DNA of 64,000 nucleotides from Bacteroidia bacterium (GCA_030431525.1 JAUIJC010000007.1:1-64000), one strand, 5' to 3'; shown: positions 9,954 through 20,960, counted from the stretch's first letter. A program made the numbers and translations. Notes: generated from the sequence alone by a model not told the origin.

Positions 9954-10223
9954 ATGGCTAAGGAATCAGTAAAAGCCAGAGAGCGCAAAAGGCAAAAGTT
10001 AGTTGCCAAGTATGCCGCCAAAAGAAAAGCTCTTAAGGAGGCAGGTGACTATGTAGGTTTGGATAAGCTTCCTAAGAATGCTTCCCCAGTTCGCCTTCAC
10101 AACCGTTGCCGCTTGACTGGCCGTCCAAAGGGTTACATGAGGAAATTTGGTATCAGCCGTGTGACTTTCCGTGAGATGGCTTCCGCAGGGAAGATTCCAG
10201 GAGTTACAAAGGCAAGCTGGTAA
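9954..10223 (+). CDS. rpsN: 30S ribosomal protein S14
   Basis: S14 is an assembly protein of the 30S head. The 89-residue product is the long form without the paired CxxC motifs of the zinc-binding short form. Only one Cys is present, in [21 protein letters not shown]. Together with the ligand-less L36 in this operon it suggests a ribosome with reduced zinc demand. A near-consensus promoter and a small hairpin lie between this gene and rpsH. Confidence 0.96.
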   Translation: MAKESVKARERKRQKLVAKYAAKRKALKEAGDYVGLDKLPKNASPVRLHNRCRLTGRPKGYMRKFGISRVTFREMASAGKIPGVTKASW

Positions 10224-10226
10224 GCT

Positions 10227-10257
10227 TTTGTAACTTCTAATAATTTCCCTAATTTTA
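10227..10257 (+). promoter_or_regulatory. probable internal promoter before rpsH
   Basis: TTTG at 10227-10230, exactly 19 nt, then TAATTTTA at 10250-10257. This matches the Bacteroidota form except for the last base (A instead of G). It lies in the 83-nt gap between rpsN and rpsH, the widest gap in the S10-spc run. A short hairpin (CCCC/GGGG around 10261-10275) follows. Confidence 0.55.
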
Positions 10258-10306
10258 CGTCCCCTTTTAGGAGGGGGCTTTAGTGTATATTTATAGTTCG
10301 AGGAGC

Positions 10307-10705
10307 ATGTATACGGATCCAATAGCGGATTATCTTACTCGAGTTAGGAATGCCATCCAGGCCAATCACCGTATTGTGTCTATTCCGGCTTCCAACTTGA
10401 AGAAGGAGATTACCAAGGTTCTCTTTGATAAAGGTTATATCCAGAACTACAAGTTCGAAGATGATAACAAGCAAGGTGTTGTTAAGATCGCGTTGAAATA
10501 CGATCCAATGACAAAACAGTCTGCTATCACTGGGATTGACCGCATCAGTAAGCCAGGTTTGCGTAAGTACGCATCTGCTGACACTCTTCCACGAGTGTTG
10601 AATGGCTTGGGAATCGCCATCCTCTCCACCTCTAAGGGGGTGATGACGGAGAAGGAAGCTCGTAACCTCAATGTTGGGGGCGAGGTATTGTGTTACGTCT
10701 ATTAA
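10307..10705 (+). CDS. rpsH: 30S ribosomal protein S8
   Basis: S8 binds the central domain of 16S rRNA. It starts [16 protein letters not shown], the family N-terminus, at the ATG at 10307. An upstream in-frame GTG would add eight unrelated residues. An AGGAG sequence lies directly before the ATG but very close to it. The C-terminal [26 protein letters not shown] signature is intact. The length is 132 residues. Confidence 0.97.
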   Translation: MYTDPIADYLTRVRNAIQANHRIVSIPASNLKKEITKVLFDKGYIQNYKFEDDNKQGVVKIALKYDPMTKQSAITGIDRISKPGLRKYASADTLPRVLNGLGIAILSTSKGVMTEKEARNLNVGGEVLCYVY

Positions 10706-10715
10706 TTAGATAGGA

Positions 10716-11279
10716 ATGTCAAGGATCGGAAAAAAACCGGTTGCGCTACCTAAAGGGGTAGAGGTAACTGTGGGTGCTGGTAACTTGGTGTCTGTAAAAG
10801 GCCCTAAGGGAGAGCTTACCCAGAAGGTTGACAGCGATTTGACTGTTGAGGTTGATAAAGAAGCTGCCGAATTGCGTGTAGCTCGACCAACTGACCAGAA
10901 GCGTCACAAAGCAATGCACGGTCTTTACCGTTCATTGATCTCCAACATGGTGGAGGGCGTTACTGAGGGTTACAAGGTTGACTTGGAGCTCGTAGGTGTT
11001 GGTTTCAAAGCTGACTGCAAGGGGAGTGTTCTTGAGATGAACCTCGGTTACTCTCACAATATTTTCATGACCCTTCCTGAGGAAGTGAAAGGTTCTGCTA
11101 AGACCGAAAAAGGTAAGAACCCTATTGTGACTTTGGAGTCTGCTGATAAGCAGTTGATTGGCCAAGTAGCCGCAAAGATTAAGTCCCTTCGCAAGACTGA
11201 GCCTTATAAAGGTAAAGGTGTTCGCTTCGTTGGTGAGCAAATTCGCAGGAAGGCTGGTAAGACTGGCGCTAAAAAATAA
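10716..11279 (+). CDS. rplF: 50S ribosomal protein L6
   Basis: L6 sits near the factor-binding site and the sarcin-ricin loop. The 187-residue product begins MSRIGKKPVALPKGVEVTV and has the C-terminal family motif EPYKGKGVRFVGEQIRRKAGKTG. Length and position (between rpsH and rplR) are standard. Confidence 0.97.
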   Translation: MSRIGKKPVALPKGVEVTVGAGNLVSVKGPKGELTQKVDSDLTVEVDKEAAELRVARPTDQKRHKAMHGLYRSLISNMVEGVTEGYKVDLELVGVGFKADCKGSVLEMNLGYSHNIFMTLPEEVKGSAKTEKGKNPIVTLESADKQLIGQVAAKIKSLRKTEPYKGKGVRFVGEQIRRKAGKTGAKK

Positions 11280-11285
11280 TCTGAA

Positions 11286-11636
11286 ATGGCAACGAATAAA
11301 GATATTCAAAGGCGTCTACGACGCAAGCGTTCCATTCGTCGGAAGATTGTTGGTAGCGCTGAAAGACCTCGTTTGTCTGTTTTCCGTAGCAACAAGGGTA
11401 TTTATGCCCAGTTGATCGATGATGTTGCTGGAGCTACTTTGGCTAGTGTGTCCGTGAAGGACGTTGAAACTGCTGGTGCAAAGGTTGAGGTTTCAAAAGC
11501 TGTCGGTCAGGAGCTTGCTAAGCGTGCTCTTGCTAAAGGTGTCGAGACTGTAGTTTTCGACCGTAATGGTTACTTGTACCACGGCCGTGTGAAAGCATTG
11601 GCTGAAGGAGCAAGGGAAGGTGGACTTAAATTCTAA
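11286..11636 (+). CDS. rplR: 50S ribosomal protein L18
   Basis: L18 binds 5S rRNA with L5. The 116-residue product has the basic start [38 protein letters not shown] and ends [21 protein letters not shown], the family terminus. rpsE starts 7 nt after the stop. Confidence 0.97.
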   Translation: MATNKDIQRRLRRKRSIRRKIVGSAERPRLSVFRSNKGIYAQLIDDVAGATLASVSVKDVETAGAKVEVSKAVGQELAKRALAKGVETVVFDRNGYLYHGRVKALAEGAREGGLKF

Positions 11637-11643
11637 GCACAAG

Positions 11644-12162
11644 ATGAGCTCAGTAGATAAGAAAGTTAAGGTTTCTGCCGAAACGGAACTTAAAGAGCAC
11701 GTTGTTGCTATCAAACGTGTAGCCAAAGCAACCAAAGGTGGTAGGAACTTCAGCTTCTCCGCTATCGTTGTTGTAGGCGACGGCAACGGTGCTGTAGGAC
11801 ACGGTCTTGGTAAAGCCAACGAGGTGGTGGACGCAATCGCCAAAGGCGTTGAAGAAGCCAAGAAGCAAATGGTGAAGATTCCAATGTTGAACGGAACTCT
11901 TCCTCATGCTCAAAAAGGTAAATACGGTGGTGGTCGTGTATTCCTTCAGCCTGCAACACCTGGTACAGGTGTTATTGCTGGTGGTGCGATGCGTGCAGTA
12001 TTGGAGAGCCTTGGCGTGAAAAACGTTTTGGCAAAGTCTCAAGGATCTAATAACCCTCACAACGTAGTAAAGGCGACTTTGGACGCGTTGTTGAAGTTGC
12101 GCGACCCATACGCGGTTGCTAAGCAGCGTGGTGTTTCCTTGGACAAAGTTTTCAACGGATAA
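11644..12162 (+). CDS. rpsE: 30S ribosomal protein S5
   Basis: S5 acts in decoding fidelity and mRNA unwinding. The 172-residue product contains the double-stranded-RNA-binding N-domain with [28 protein letters not shown] and the C-domain [32 protein letters not shown]. The ATG at 11644 is preferred over an in-frame TTG at 11620, which overlaps the rplR end. Confidence 0.97.
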   Translation: MSSVDKKVKVSAETELKEHVVAIKRVAKATKGGRNFSFSAIVVVGDGNGAVGHGLGKANEVVDAIAKGVEEAKKQMVKIPMLNGTLPHAQKGKYGGGRVFLQPATPGTGVIAGGAMRAVLESLGVKNVLAKSQGSNNPHNVVKATLDALLKLRDPYAVAKQRGVSLDKVFNG

Positions 12163-12172
12163 TACTATTCTA

Positions 12173-12352
12173 ATGGCTAAGGTTAAAGTAACTCAAGTAA
12201 GAAGCCTCATCGGTCGTCCTGCTACACAGCGTAAGACCATTGAAGCTTTGGGATTGGGTAAAATCAACAGAACCGTGGAATTGGAGGTTACTCCAAGTAT
12301 CCAAGGAATGATTGATAAGGTAAGTCATTTGGTGAAGGTAACAGAAGCTTGA
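12173..12352 (+). CDS. rpmD: 50S ribosomal protein L30
   Basis: L30 is a small 50S protein of 59 residues here. [31 protein letters not shown] is the family signature. The ATG at 12173 lies 10 nt after the rpsE stop. A longer in-frame reading from 12116 overlaps rpsE and is rejected. rplO begins 2 nt after the stop. Confidence 0.96.
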   Translation: MAKVKVTQVRSLIGRPATQRKTIEALGLGKINRTVELEVTPSIQGMIDKVSHLVKVTEA

Positions 12353-12354
12353 TT

Positions 12355-12801
12355 ATGAACCTGGGTAATTTGAAGCCTGCTGAAGGCTCAGTTAAGAAAA
12401 GCAAGCGCATTGGTCGTGGTATCGGTTCCGGTAAGGGCCGTACTGCCGCTCGTGGCCACAAAGGTGCTAAATCACGTTCTGGTTACTCTCAGAAGCTTGG
12501 ATTCGAAGGTGGACAAATGCCGCTTCAGCGTCGTGTGCCTAAATTCGGATTCAACTCTCCAAATAGGACAGAGTATCAGGCAATCAACTTGTCAACACTA
12601 GAAGAGTTGGCTGGGAAGTTGGGTGTAGAGGTGTTAAGTTTGGAGGATATCAAGGCTAACGGCCTTGCTTCCAAGAACTCTTTGGTTAAAGTTCTCGCCA
12701 AGGGTGAGTTGACCAAGAAGTTGGAGGTTTCCGCCAACGCTTTCTCTAAATCCGCCATTGAGGCCATCGAAAAACAAGGAGGCAAGGCGACTATCGTTTG
12801 A
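12355..12801 (+). CDS. rplO: 50S ribosomal protein L15
   Basis: L15 is a late-assembly 50S protein. The 148-residue product has the Gly/Arg-rich start KRIGRGIGSGKGRTAARGHKGAKSRSG, the GFEGGQMPLQRRVPKFGF motif and a C-terminal alpha/beta domain. The ATG at 12355 is used. secY follows with 5 nt between stop and start. Confidence 0.97.
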   Translation: MNLGNLKPAEGSVKKSKRIGRGIGSGKGRTAARGHKGAKSRSGYSQKLGFEGGQMPLQRRVPKFGFNSPNRTEYQAINLSTLEELAGKLGVEVLSLEDIKANGLASKNSLVKVLAKGELTKKLEVSANAFSKSAIEAIEKQGGKATIV

Positions 12802-12806
12802 GTCTG

Positions 12807-14138
12807 ATGAAGCTGATTGAGACAATCAAAGATATTCTTGCAATAAAAGAACTCAAGTCTAGGATTGCAGTTACCCTCGGGTATCTGATAATGTTTAGAC
12901 TGGGTTCTTATATTTTATTGCCAGGAATCGATTACGACCAAGTACAGGCAGCCATTGCGGCAGCAGCTGCAAGTGGTGAAAAAGGTATTTTGGACTTGGT
13001 AAATACTTTTGTGGGAGGTGCCTTTAACCAAAAGGCAGTTTTCGCTTTAGGTATCATGCCGTACATTTCGGCATCTATTATCCTGCAATTGATGCAGGTA
13101 GCAGTACCATACTTCCAACGCCTGCAAAAGGAAGGGGAGTCTGGACGCAAAAGAATTAACCAGATTACCCGTTTTCTTACCATCGCAATTTGTTTAGTTC
13201 AATCAGTTGGCTTCTTGGCCACTATTGAACCAGAGATGGTAATTGGCGGAAAGACATTGTTTTTTACAATTTCTTCCATGTTAATTCTCACTGGTGGCAC
13301 CATGTTCTGCATGTGGCTTGGTGAGAAAATCACAGAAAAGGGGATCGGCAATGGTATTTCCATGCTGATTATGATTGGTATCATCTCCCGTTTGCCTGCT
13401 GGCTTGTTTGCTGAGCTTAGTTCTAAAGGCATGAGCGGTGCTCTTTTTGTTATCATTGAATTGGTTGTTTTGGTTCTGATTGTGATGGGTGTAGTAATGC
13501 TCACGCAAGCAACTCGCAGAATTCCTGTTAACTTTGCAAAACAAGTTGTAGGAAATCGTGCAGTGGTTAACCAGCAACAGCAGTACATTCCTCTTAAGGT
13601 GAATACTGCAGGTGTAATGCCTATCATCTTTGCACAGTCCCTAATGTTTATTCCTGCTTTGGTAGCTGGAATCTGGGAAGGTAGTGATGTAGGACAGAAT
13701 ATCGCTACAATCTTTAGCGATCGTTTGTCATGGCAGTACAACCTCTTCTTTGCTGTTATGATTCTGCTCTTTACGTTCTTCTACACTGCAATCGTGATTC
13801 ATCCGACTCAGATTGCTGATGACTTGAAGCGTAACGGTGGGTTTATTCCTGGGGTGAAGCCAGGTGAGCCAACTGCAGATTACATTGATGGCATCTTGTC
13901 TAAGATTACTTTCCCTGGAGCGGTATTTATCGCTTTGGTTGCTATCCTTCCTGCCTTCGCTCAGTTGGCTGGTGTAGATCAGCGTTTTGCTGACTTCTAT
14001 GGTGGTACTGGACTCCTCATTATTGTGGGTGTTGTTCTTGAAACCGTTCAGCAAATTGAGAGCTATCTCTTGATGCGCAAGTACGAGGGAATGATGAAGT
14101 CAGGAAAGTTTAAAGGAGCTCCTTCTGCTTCTATCTAA
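12807..14138 (+). CDS. secY: preprotein translocase subunit SecY
   Basis: SecY forms the protein-conducting channel of the inner membrane together with SecE and SecG. The 443-residue product has ten predicted hydrophobic segments and conserved cytoplasmic loops, including PYISASIILQLM (TM2), ITEKGIGNGISMLI (TM4) and the GFIPGVKPGEPTADYI loop before TM9. The ATG at 12807 is preferred to a TTG at 12798 that overlaps rplO. The position after rplO and before map is the classical spc-operon arrangement. Confidence 0.97.
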   Translation: MKLIETIKDILAIKELKSRIAVTLGYLIMFRLGSYILLPGIDYDQVQAAIAAAAASGEKGILDLVNTFVGGAFNQKAVFALGIMPYISASIILQLMQVAVPYFQRLQKEGESGRKRINQITRFLTIAICLVQSVGFLATIEPEMVIGGKTLFFTISSMLILTGGTMFCMWLGEKITEKGIGNGISMLIMIGIISRLPAGLFAELSSKGMSGALFVIIELVVLVLIVMGVVMLTQATRRIPVNFAKQVVGNRAVVNQQQQYIPLKVNTAGVMPIIFAQSLMFIPALVAGIWEGSDVGQNIATIFSDRLSWQYNLFFAVMILLFTFFYTAIVIHPTQIADDLKRNGGFIPGVKPGEPTADYIDGILSKITFPGAVFIALVAILPAFAQLAGVDQRFADFYGGTGLLIIVGVVLETVQQIESYLLMRKYEGMMKSGKFKGAPSASI

Positions 14139-14142
14139 TTCG

Positions 14143-14928
14143 ATGGCTGTTTACATCAAGACAGAAGAGGAGATTGAGTTGATCCGTGAAAGCGGAGTTA
14201 TCCTTGGTAAAGCACATGCCGAAGTGGCAAAGCTTATAGCGCCAGGGGTGACAACAAAAGAATTGGATAAAGTTGCAGAGGAATTCATCCGTGATAACGG
14301 AGGGATTCCCTCTTTTAAAGGATATAGTGGTTTTCCAGCCACCCTTTGTGTTTCTCCTAATGAACAAGTTGTTCATGGGATGCCCACAGATGAGCCATTA
14401 AAAGATGGTGATATTCTTTCTGTTGATTGTGGAGTCTTTTATAAAGGCTTTCATAGCGACAGCGCTTACACCTATGCGGTAGGTGAGGTTGCTCCAGAGG
14501 TGTTGCGCCTGATGGAAGAAACCAAGAATTCGCTCTACAAAGGAATTGAACAAGCGGTAGCGGGAAATCGCATTGGCGATGTAGGGTTTGCGATTCAGCA
14601 TTACGTTGAGTCAAAGGGCTACTCGGTTGTGAGAGAACTTGTTGGTCATGGAGTTGGAAAACAGCTTCACGAAGATCCTCAAGTACCCAATTATGGTCGT
14701 CGTGGCCAGGGCACAAAGCTTAAAGAAGGCGTTGTGTTAGCCATCGAGCCCATGATTAACCTCGGAAAAAAGGAGGTTGTTCATGAGAGTGATGGTTGGA
14801 CTATCCGAACACGAGATCGTAAAGCCTCTGTTCATTTTGAGCATACAGTGGCAGTAATGAAAGGTCAGGCTGATGTCTTGACCACCTTTGAATTTATTGA
14901 GCAAGCTTTAAGCGAGAAGAATGGCTAA
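14143..14928 (+). CDS. map: type I methionine aminopeptidase
   Basis: This enzyme removes the initiator methionine from nascent proteins in the cytoplasm. In the 261-residue product the five metal ligands are visible: Asp95 (SVDCG), Asp106 (FHSDSAY), His169 (LVGHGVG), Glu202 (AIEPM) and Glu233 (FEHTV). There is no N-terminal zinc-finger extension. Its 3' end overlaps infA by 8 nt, so the two are coupled. Confidence 0.97.
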   Translation: MAVYIKTEEEIELIRESGVILGKAHAEVAKLIAPGVTTKELDKVAEEFIRDNGGIPSFKGYSGFPATLCVSPNEQVVHGMPTDEPLKDGDILSVDCGVFYKGFHSDSAYTYAVGEVAPEVLRLMEETKNSLYKGIEQAVAGNRIGDVGFAIQHYVESKGYSVVRELVGHGVGKQLHEDPQVPNYGRRGQGTKLKEGVVLAIEPMINLGKKEVVHESDGWTIRTRDRKASVHFEHTVAVMKGQADVLTTFEFIEQALSEKNG

Positions 14929-15139
14929 ACAAGCTTCCATCACGCAAGACGGTGTAATCACCGAGGCTCTTTCTAACGCACGCTTCCGCGTTGAGTTGGA
15001 AAATGGCCATCAGTTGATTGCCCACATTTCTGGAAAGATGAGGATGCACTACATCAAGATTCTTCCAGGAGATAAGGTCAAATTGGAGATGTCTCCATAC
15101 GATTTGACAAAAGGTAGGATTGTGTATCGTTACAAATAA
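14921..15139 (+). CDS. infA: translation initiation factor IF-1
   Basis: IF-1 blocks the A site during initiation. The 72-residue OB-fold product carries the family core [47 protein letters not shown]. It overlaps map by 8 nt and rpmJ follows 5 nt later, the usual spc/alpha junction. Confidence 0.97.
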   Translation: MAKQASITQDGVITEALSNARFRVELENGHQLIAHISGKMRMHYIKILPGDKVKLEMSPYDLTKGRIVYRYK

Positions 15140-15144
15140 GTGTT

Positions 15145-15261
15145 ATGAAGGTTCGAGCATCTATCAAGAAGCGTAGCGCTGATTGCAAGATCATCCGCAG
15201 GAAGGGCAAGCTCTACGTGATCAACAAAAAGAACCCCAAGTTCAAACAAAGACAAGGTTAA
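15145..15261 (+). CDS. rpmJ: 50S ribosomal protein L36, zinc-ligand-less form
   Basis: A 38-residue reading frame starts at 15145 and ends at the TAA at 15259-15261. The product begins [20 protein letters not shown] and ends KFKQRQG, clearly L36. The zinc-binding form has Cys11, Cys14, Cys27 and His33. Here these positions are Ser, Cys, Asn and Phe, so zinc cannot be bound. It lies between infA and rpsM as expected. Confidence 0.95.
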   Translation: MKVRASIKKRSADCKIIRRKGKLYVINKKNPKFKQRQG

Positions 15262-15267
15262 GCGAGT

Positions 15268-15645
15268 ATGGCACGTATTTCCGGGGTTGACATCCCAACC
15301 AAAAAGCGCGGTGAAATCGCGCTTACGTATGTGTTCGGTATTGGTCGCAGCTTGGCAAAAGACATTTTGGCCAAAGCAGGTGTAGACAAGGACAAGCAAG
15401 TTGCTGAATGGAGCGACGAGGAGTACTTGGCTATCCGTAAGATCATCTCCGAGGAGTACAAAACCGAGGGTGTCCTCAAATCAGAAATCCAATTGAACAT
15501 CAAGCGTTTGATGGACATTGGTTGCTACCGTGGCTTGCGTCACCGTAAAGGCCTTCCTTTGAGGGGTCAGCGCACCAAAAACAACTCCCGTACTCGTAAG
15601 GGTAAGCGGAAGACTGTTGCGGGCAAGAAAAAAGCTGCTAAATAA
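15268..15645 (+). CDS. rpsM: 30S ribosomal protein S13
   Basis: S13 contacts tRNA and the 50S bridge from the 30S head. The 125-residue product starts [26 protein letters not shown] and has the C-terminal [30 protein letters not shown] signature. It lies 6 nt after rpmJ. Confidence 0.97.
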   Translation: MARISGVDIPTKKRGEIALTYVFGIGRSLAKDILAKAGVDKDKQVAEWSDEEYLAIRKIISEEYKTEGVLKSEIQLNIKRLMDIGCYRGLRHRKGLPLRGQRTKNNSRTRKGKRKTVAGKKKAAK

Positions 15646-15658
15646 CAAGTAGGATTAC

Positions 15659-16051
15659 ATGGCACAGAAAAGATCTGAGAAAGCCAAGAAGCTAAAGGTT
15701 GTCGTTGAGCCAGTGGGCCAAGTGCACATTAAGGCGACGTTCAACAACATCATCATCTCCATCACGAATAAATCAGGACAAGTGATTTCCTGGTCATCGG
15801 CTGGTAAGATGGGATTCCGTGGTTCTAAAAAGAACACACCTTACGCTGGTCAAACTTCCGCAACTGATTGCGCGAAGAAAGCATATGACTACGGTCTCCG
15901 CAAGGTAGACGTGTTTGTGAAAGGTCCTGGTTCTGGTCGTGAGGCCGCTATCCGGGCGTTGCAGGCTGCAAACCTAGAGGTAATGTCCATTCGTGACGTA
16001 ACACCTCTTCCGCACAACGGATGCCGTCCTCCAAAAAGAAGAAGGGTTTGA
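15659..16051 (+). CDS. rpsK: 30S ribosomal protein S11
   Basis: S11 forms part of the 30S platform. The 130-residue product contains [36 protein letters not shown] and the terminal signature [18 protein letters not shown]. rpsD follows after 41 nt. Confidence 0.97.
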   Translation: MAQKRSEKAKKLKVVVEPVGQVHIKATFNNIIISITNKSGQVISWSSAGKMGFRGSKKNTPYAGQTSATDCAKKAYDYGLRKVDVFVKGPGSGREAAIRALQAANLEVMSIRDVTPLPHNGCRPPKRRRV

Positions 16052-16092
16052 TTTGAGGCGTTTGATTGCATCATTGATTTAAGAAAAAGGCA

Positions 16093-16698
16093 ATGGCAAG
16101 ATATACAGGACCAAGAGGCAAGGTTGAAAGAAGGTTCAACGAGCCTGTGTTTGGCGAGGGTAAAGCCCTCCAAAAAAAGCCTTACGGACCAGGACAACAC
16201 GGTCGCGGACGTAGGAAGAAACAATCTGAGTACGCTATCCAGCTCATGGAGAAGCAGAAGGCCAAATACACTTACGGTGTATTGGAGCGCCAATTCTCCA
16301 ACTTGTTTAAGAAAGCAGCTGCTAAGACAGGCATCACAGGTGAAAACTTGTTGAAGCTTCTCGAAGCGCGTTTGGATAATACAGTTTATCGCATGGGTGT
16401 TTCTAACACTCGTCGCGGAGCTCGTCAGTTGGTATCTCACCGTCACATCACGGTGAACGGCCAAGTGGTAAACGTTCCATCTTACCGCGTACGTCCAGGT
16501 GACGTCATCGCTGTTCGTGGAAAGTCCCAGACTATGACGGCTATTCAAGAGGCAGTGTCTCGCGGCACAGCTTCAAGCTATTCTTGGGTTGAGTGGGACA
16601 AGTCCACTCTTTCAGGAAAGTACATCAACGACCCTGATCGTTCTGAGATTCCAGAGAATATCAACGAGCAGTTGATTGTTGAATTGTACTCTAAGTAA
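16093..16698 (+). CDS. rpsD: 30S ribosomal protein S4
   Basis: S4 is a primary 16S binder and a mRNA helicase element. The 201-residue product lacks the N-terminal Cys cluster of zinc-binding S4. The S4 RNA-binding domain LEARLDNTVYRMGVSNTRRGARQLVSHRHITVNG is at residues about 92-125. It lies between rpsK and rpoA. In enterobacteria S4 represses the alpha operon, and no such leader structure is obvious here. Confidence 0.97.
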   Translation: MARYTGPRGKVERRFNEPVFGEGKALQKKPYGPGQHGRGRRKKQSEYAIQLMEKQKAKYTYGVLERQFSNLFKKAAAKTGITGENLLKLLEARLDNTVYRMGVSNTRRGARQLVSHRHITVNGQVVNVPSYRVRPGDVIAVRGKSQTMTAIQEAVSRGTASSYSWVEWDKSTLSGKYINDPDRSEIPENINEQLIVELYSK

Positions 16699-16729
16699 GA
16701 ATTAACCCTCTTTTAATCCTTTTCACCAA

Positions 16730-17728
16730 ATGTCAATTTTAGCATTTCAAATGCCTGAAAAGGTGACGATGGAAAAAGCCGATGACTTCCTCGGCTTCTT
16801 CGAATTCAAGCCTCTTGAAAAGGGCTACGGCGTTACCATCGGCAATGCTTTGAGGAGGATCCTGCTTTCCTCTTTGGAAGGTTGGGCCATAACTGGTTTC
16901 AAAGTACCTGGCGTTCTCCACGAGTTTTCTTCGATTGAGGGCGTAGTTCAGGATGTCTCTGAAGTCATTCTAAACCTCAAGCAAGTTCGCTTCAAGAAGG
17001 TGGCCGAAGAGGTTGAGCCTAAGGAGAAGATTGTCGTTTCCCTCAAAGGAAAGAAAGCCTTCACCGGAAAGGATATCTCTGATAGCACAGAGGCCTTTGA
17101 AGTGCTAAACCCAGACTTTGTCATTTGTGACTTGGACGAGTCCAAGGAGCTTGAGATTGAGTTGTCCATCGAGAAAGGTCGTGGCTACTTGCCAGCTGAG
17201 GAGAACAAACCTACTGAGCAGGTATTCGGCTTCATTCCGATTGATGCGATCTTTACGCCAATCCGTAACGTGAAGTTCTCTGTTGAGAATACTCGTGTTG
17301 AGCAAAAAACGGACTACGAAAAGTTGCTTTTGGAAATCCAAACCGACGGTTCTATCCACCCAGAGAATGCGTTGAAGGAGGCTGCTAACATCCTTATTCA
17401 ACACTTCATGTTGTTCTCTGACCAGACGATGACTTTCGAGAAAACGAAGTCAGAGGAAGAGGATACCGTGGATGAGGAAATCCTACACATGCGCAAGTTG
17501 TTGAAGACTCCTGTTGCTGACCTTGATTTGTCAGTTAGGGCTTACAACTGCTTGAAGTCAGCGAATATCCAAACGCTTGGCGACTTGGCCGCCCTAGAGG
17601 TTTCTGACATGATGAAGTTCCGTAACTTCGGTAAGAAATCTTTGGCTGAGCTTGAAGCGCTAGTGGCTGACAAAGGTCTTTCTTTCGGGATGGACTTGGG
17701 AAAATATAAACTTGACGACGAAGACTAA
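16730..17728 (+). CDS. rpoA: RNA polymerase alpha subunit
   Basis: Alpha dimerises to nucleate RNA polymerase assembly. The 332-residue product has the N-terminal dimerisation domain, including [25 protein letters not shown]-type sequence, an acidic linker ([11 protein letters not shown]), and a C-terminal domain with helix-hairpin-helix elements that binds UP elements and activators ([24 protein letters not shown]). It lies before rplQ as in the alpha operon. Confidence 0.98.
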   Translation: MSILAFQMPEKVTMEKADDFLGFFEFKPLEKGYGVTIGNALRRILLSSLEGWAITGFKVPGVLHEFSSIEGVVQDVSEVILNLKQVRFKKVAEEVEPKEKIVVSLKGKKAFTGKDISDSTEAFEVLNPDFVICDLDESKELEIELSIEKGRGYLPAEENKPTEQVFGFIPIDAIFTPIRNVKFSVENTRVEQKTDYEKLLLEIQTDGSIHPENALKEAANILIQHFMLFSDQTMTFEKTKSEEEDTVDEEILHMRKLLKTPVADLDLSVRAYNCLKSANIQTLGDLAALEVSDMMKFRNFGKKSLAELEALVADKGLSFGMDLGKYKLDDED

Positions 17729-17736
17729 AGACCGCG

Positions 17737-18249
17737 ATGAGACACGGTAAGAAATTCAACCACTTGGGTAGAACGGCGTCTCACCGGAAGGCAATGCTTG
17801 CCAATATGGCCTCCTCTTTGATCCTCCACAAAAGGATCTCTACAACGGTAGCCAAGGCAAAAGCCCTCCGTAAGTACGTCGAGCCTTTGATTACTAAATC
17901 AAAGAGCGATACCACACACAGCCGTCGAACTGTATTCGCATACCTTCAGAATAAAGATTCCATCAAAGTTTTGTTTGATGAGGTTTCTGAGAAGGTTGCA
18001 AGCCGTGCAGGAGGCTATACTCGCATCATCAAAACTGGCCGTCGCTTGGGTGACGGTGCTGAGATGTGCATCATTGAGTTGGTCGACTACAACGAGCTGT
18101 TGTTGACAACATCTAAATCTGAAGGTAAGAAGCGTACTCGTCGTGGCCGTGCTAAGGCTGCTGAGGCTGCTCCTGCCGCTGAAGCTACTACTGAGCAGAA
18201 ACCTGCAGAAGGTGAGGCTCCAGCTTCAGAAGAAAAGACTGAGGAGTAA
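17737..18249 (+). CDS. rplQ: 50S ribosomal protein L17 with acidic tail
   Basis: L17 lies near the tunnel exit. Residues 1 to about 118 are the family domain, from [29 protein letters not shown] to [10 protein letters not shown] further ~50 residues form a low-complexity Ala/Glu/Pro tail after a Lys/Arg patch ([16 protein letters not shown]), longer than the minimal L17 of about 120 residues. It is the last gene of the ribosomal run and a terminator follows. Confidence 0.97.
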   Translation: MRHGKKFNHLGRTASHRKAMLANMASSLILHKRISTTVAKAKALRKYVEPLITKSKSDTTHSRRTVFAYLQNKDSIKVLFDEVSEKVASRAGGYTRIIKTGRRLGDGAEMCIIELVDYNELLLTTSKSEGKKRTRRGRAKAAEAAPAAEATTEQKPAEGEAPASEEKTEE

Positions 18250-18280
18250 GTTTTTGCTTCCCTTCTTTACAGGATTAACG

Positions 18281-18318
18281 AAAAGGATTGGGCTTTCCGC
18301 TCAATCCTTTTTAATTTT
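18281..18318 (+). terminator. terminator of the ribosomal supercluster
   Basis: AAAAGGATTG (18281-18290) pairs perfectly with CAATCCTTTT (18302-18311) and is followed by a T-rich stretch. It lies 31 nt after the rplQ stop. Confidence 0.85.
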
Positions 18319-18319
18319 G
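18312..18319 (+). promoter_or_regulatory. possible -7 element for carA
   Basis: TAATTTTG matches TAnnTTTG exactly, overlapping the T-tract of the upstream terminator and 65 nt before the carA start. No TTTG is found 19 nt upstream (only TTGG-like sequence inside the terminator stem), so the call is tentative. Confidence 0.4.
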
Positions 18320-18384
18320 CGCAGTTTGACTTCTCGGAAGAAGGGGTTAGACAGTGAAGAAAGGGAATCAAAAGCCAAATCTTG

Positions 18385-19491
18385 ATGAAATACACTTCTC
18401 GTTCCAAGGCTTATCTCGTGCTGGAAGATGGCAACGTCTTCGAAGGTTACGCAGTTGGAAAGATTGGCACTACTAAGGGGGAAATCTGCTTCAATACCGG
18501 TATGACCGGCTATCAGGAGATTTATACGGATCCTTCTTACTACGGCCAAATCATTGTAAATACAACTCCTCACATCGGAAACTACGGTGTGCATGGTGAG
18601 GAAATAGAGTCCGATTCTGTGAAGTTTAACGGATTGGTCTGTAAGAGCTTCTCAACAATGCACTCGCGTTACGGAGCTGAGGGAACGTTGAATGACTATT
18701 TCCTTAATGCCGGAATCGTCGGTATCAGCGATGTTGATACACGTCAAATTGTTCGTCATATCCGTGATAAGGGAGCGATGAACGCTTTGATTTCATCAGA
18801 TAATGACAATGTTGAGGCATTGAAAGAAGAGGTTAAGCAAATCCCTTCCATGGCAGGTTTGGAGCTTGCCAGCAAGGTGACCACTTCTGAGCCTTATTTC
18901 ATGGGGGAGGAGAATGCTACTTATAAAGTGGCCGTGTTGGATTTGGGTGTGAAAACCAATATCCTTCGCAATCTTGCTTCTCGTGGATGTTACTTGAAAG
19001 TTTTTCCATCAACGACGCCAGCTTCTGAAATGGAGGCTTGGAACCCTGATGGATTATTTATTTCTAACGGTCCTGGCGATCCGTCTGCCACTGCTTATGC
19101 TGTTGAAACAGTAAAGGCTTTGTTGGAGATTAATAAGCCATTGTTCGGTATCTGTCTTGGTCACCAAATTCTTGCGTTGGCTAATGGCATTGGTACTTAC
19201 AAAATGCACAACGGTCACCGTGGTTTGAACCACCCTGTTAAGAACCTTTTGACAGGTCGTTGTGAGATTAGCTCACAAAACCATGGTTTTGCTGTGAGCC
19301 GTGAGGATGTTGAGAAGAGCGATAACGTAGAGATTACCCACATCAACCTTAACGATAACACTGTTGAGGGTATTAGCATCAAGGGTAAGAATGCTTTCTC
19401 TGTTCAGCACCACCCTGAAGCGGCCCCTGGACCACACGATTCACAAAGGAGTTTCGACGATTTTGTTGAATTGTTGGCAAAGTCAAAGTAA
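18385..19491 (+). CDS. carA: carbamoyl-phosphate synthase small subunit
   Basis: CarA releases ammonia from glutamine for carbamoyl phosphate synthesis, feeding arginine and pyrimidine pathways. The 368-residue product has the N-terminal CPSase small domain (LVLEDGNVFEGYAVG, CFNTGMTGYQEIYTDPSY) and a class I glutamine amidotransferase domain. The nucleophile is Cys257 in GICLGHQ, and the His/Glu pair is in QHHPEAAPGP. The large subunit gene carB is not adjacent. The ATG at 18385 is chosen over the TTG directly before it. Confidence 0.97.
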   Translation: MKYTSRSKAYLVLEDGNVFEGYAVGKIGTTKGEICFNTGMTGYQEIYTDPSYYGQIIVNTTPHIGNYGVHGEEIESDSVKFNGLVCKSFSTMHSRYGAEGTLNDYFLNAGIVGISDVDTRQIVRHIRDKGAMNALISSDNDNVEALKEEVKQIPSMAGLELASKVTTSEPYFMGEENATYKVAVLDLGVKTNILRNLASRGCYLKVFPSTTPASEMEAWNPDGLFISNGPGDPSATAYAVETVKALLEINKPLFGICLGHQILALANGIGTYKMHNGHRGLNHPVKNLLTGRCEISSQNHGFAVSREDVEKSDNVEITHINLNDNTVEGISIKGKNAFSVQHHPEAAPGPHDSQRSFDDFVELLAKSK

Positions 19492-19499
19492 AAAGAGAC

Positions 19500-19550
19500 A
19501 TTAGAGTTTAGACTTTAGAGTCACTCCTAAGTCTTCTAAAATACTGGAGT
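19500..19550. repeat. word-type hairpin element A (TTTAGAC family)
   Basis: TTTAGACTTTAGAG (19507-19520) pairs imperfectly with CTCCTAAGTCTTCTAAA (19524-19540). The left side carries the tandem word GAGTTTAGACTTTAGAG. It starts about 9 nt after the carA stop. The rest of the spacer to eno shows nothing certain. Confidence 0.6.
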
Positions 19551-19593
19551 TGAGGCATAAGCGAAGAACGAGTTGTTTGACCTTAGGCCTTGA

Positions 19594-20934
<1,341 letters not shown>

Positions 20935-20960
20935 GATAATAGAGAGAATTGCCTCTCACT

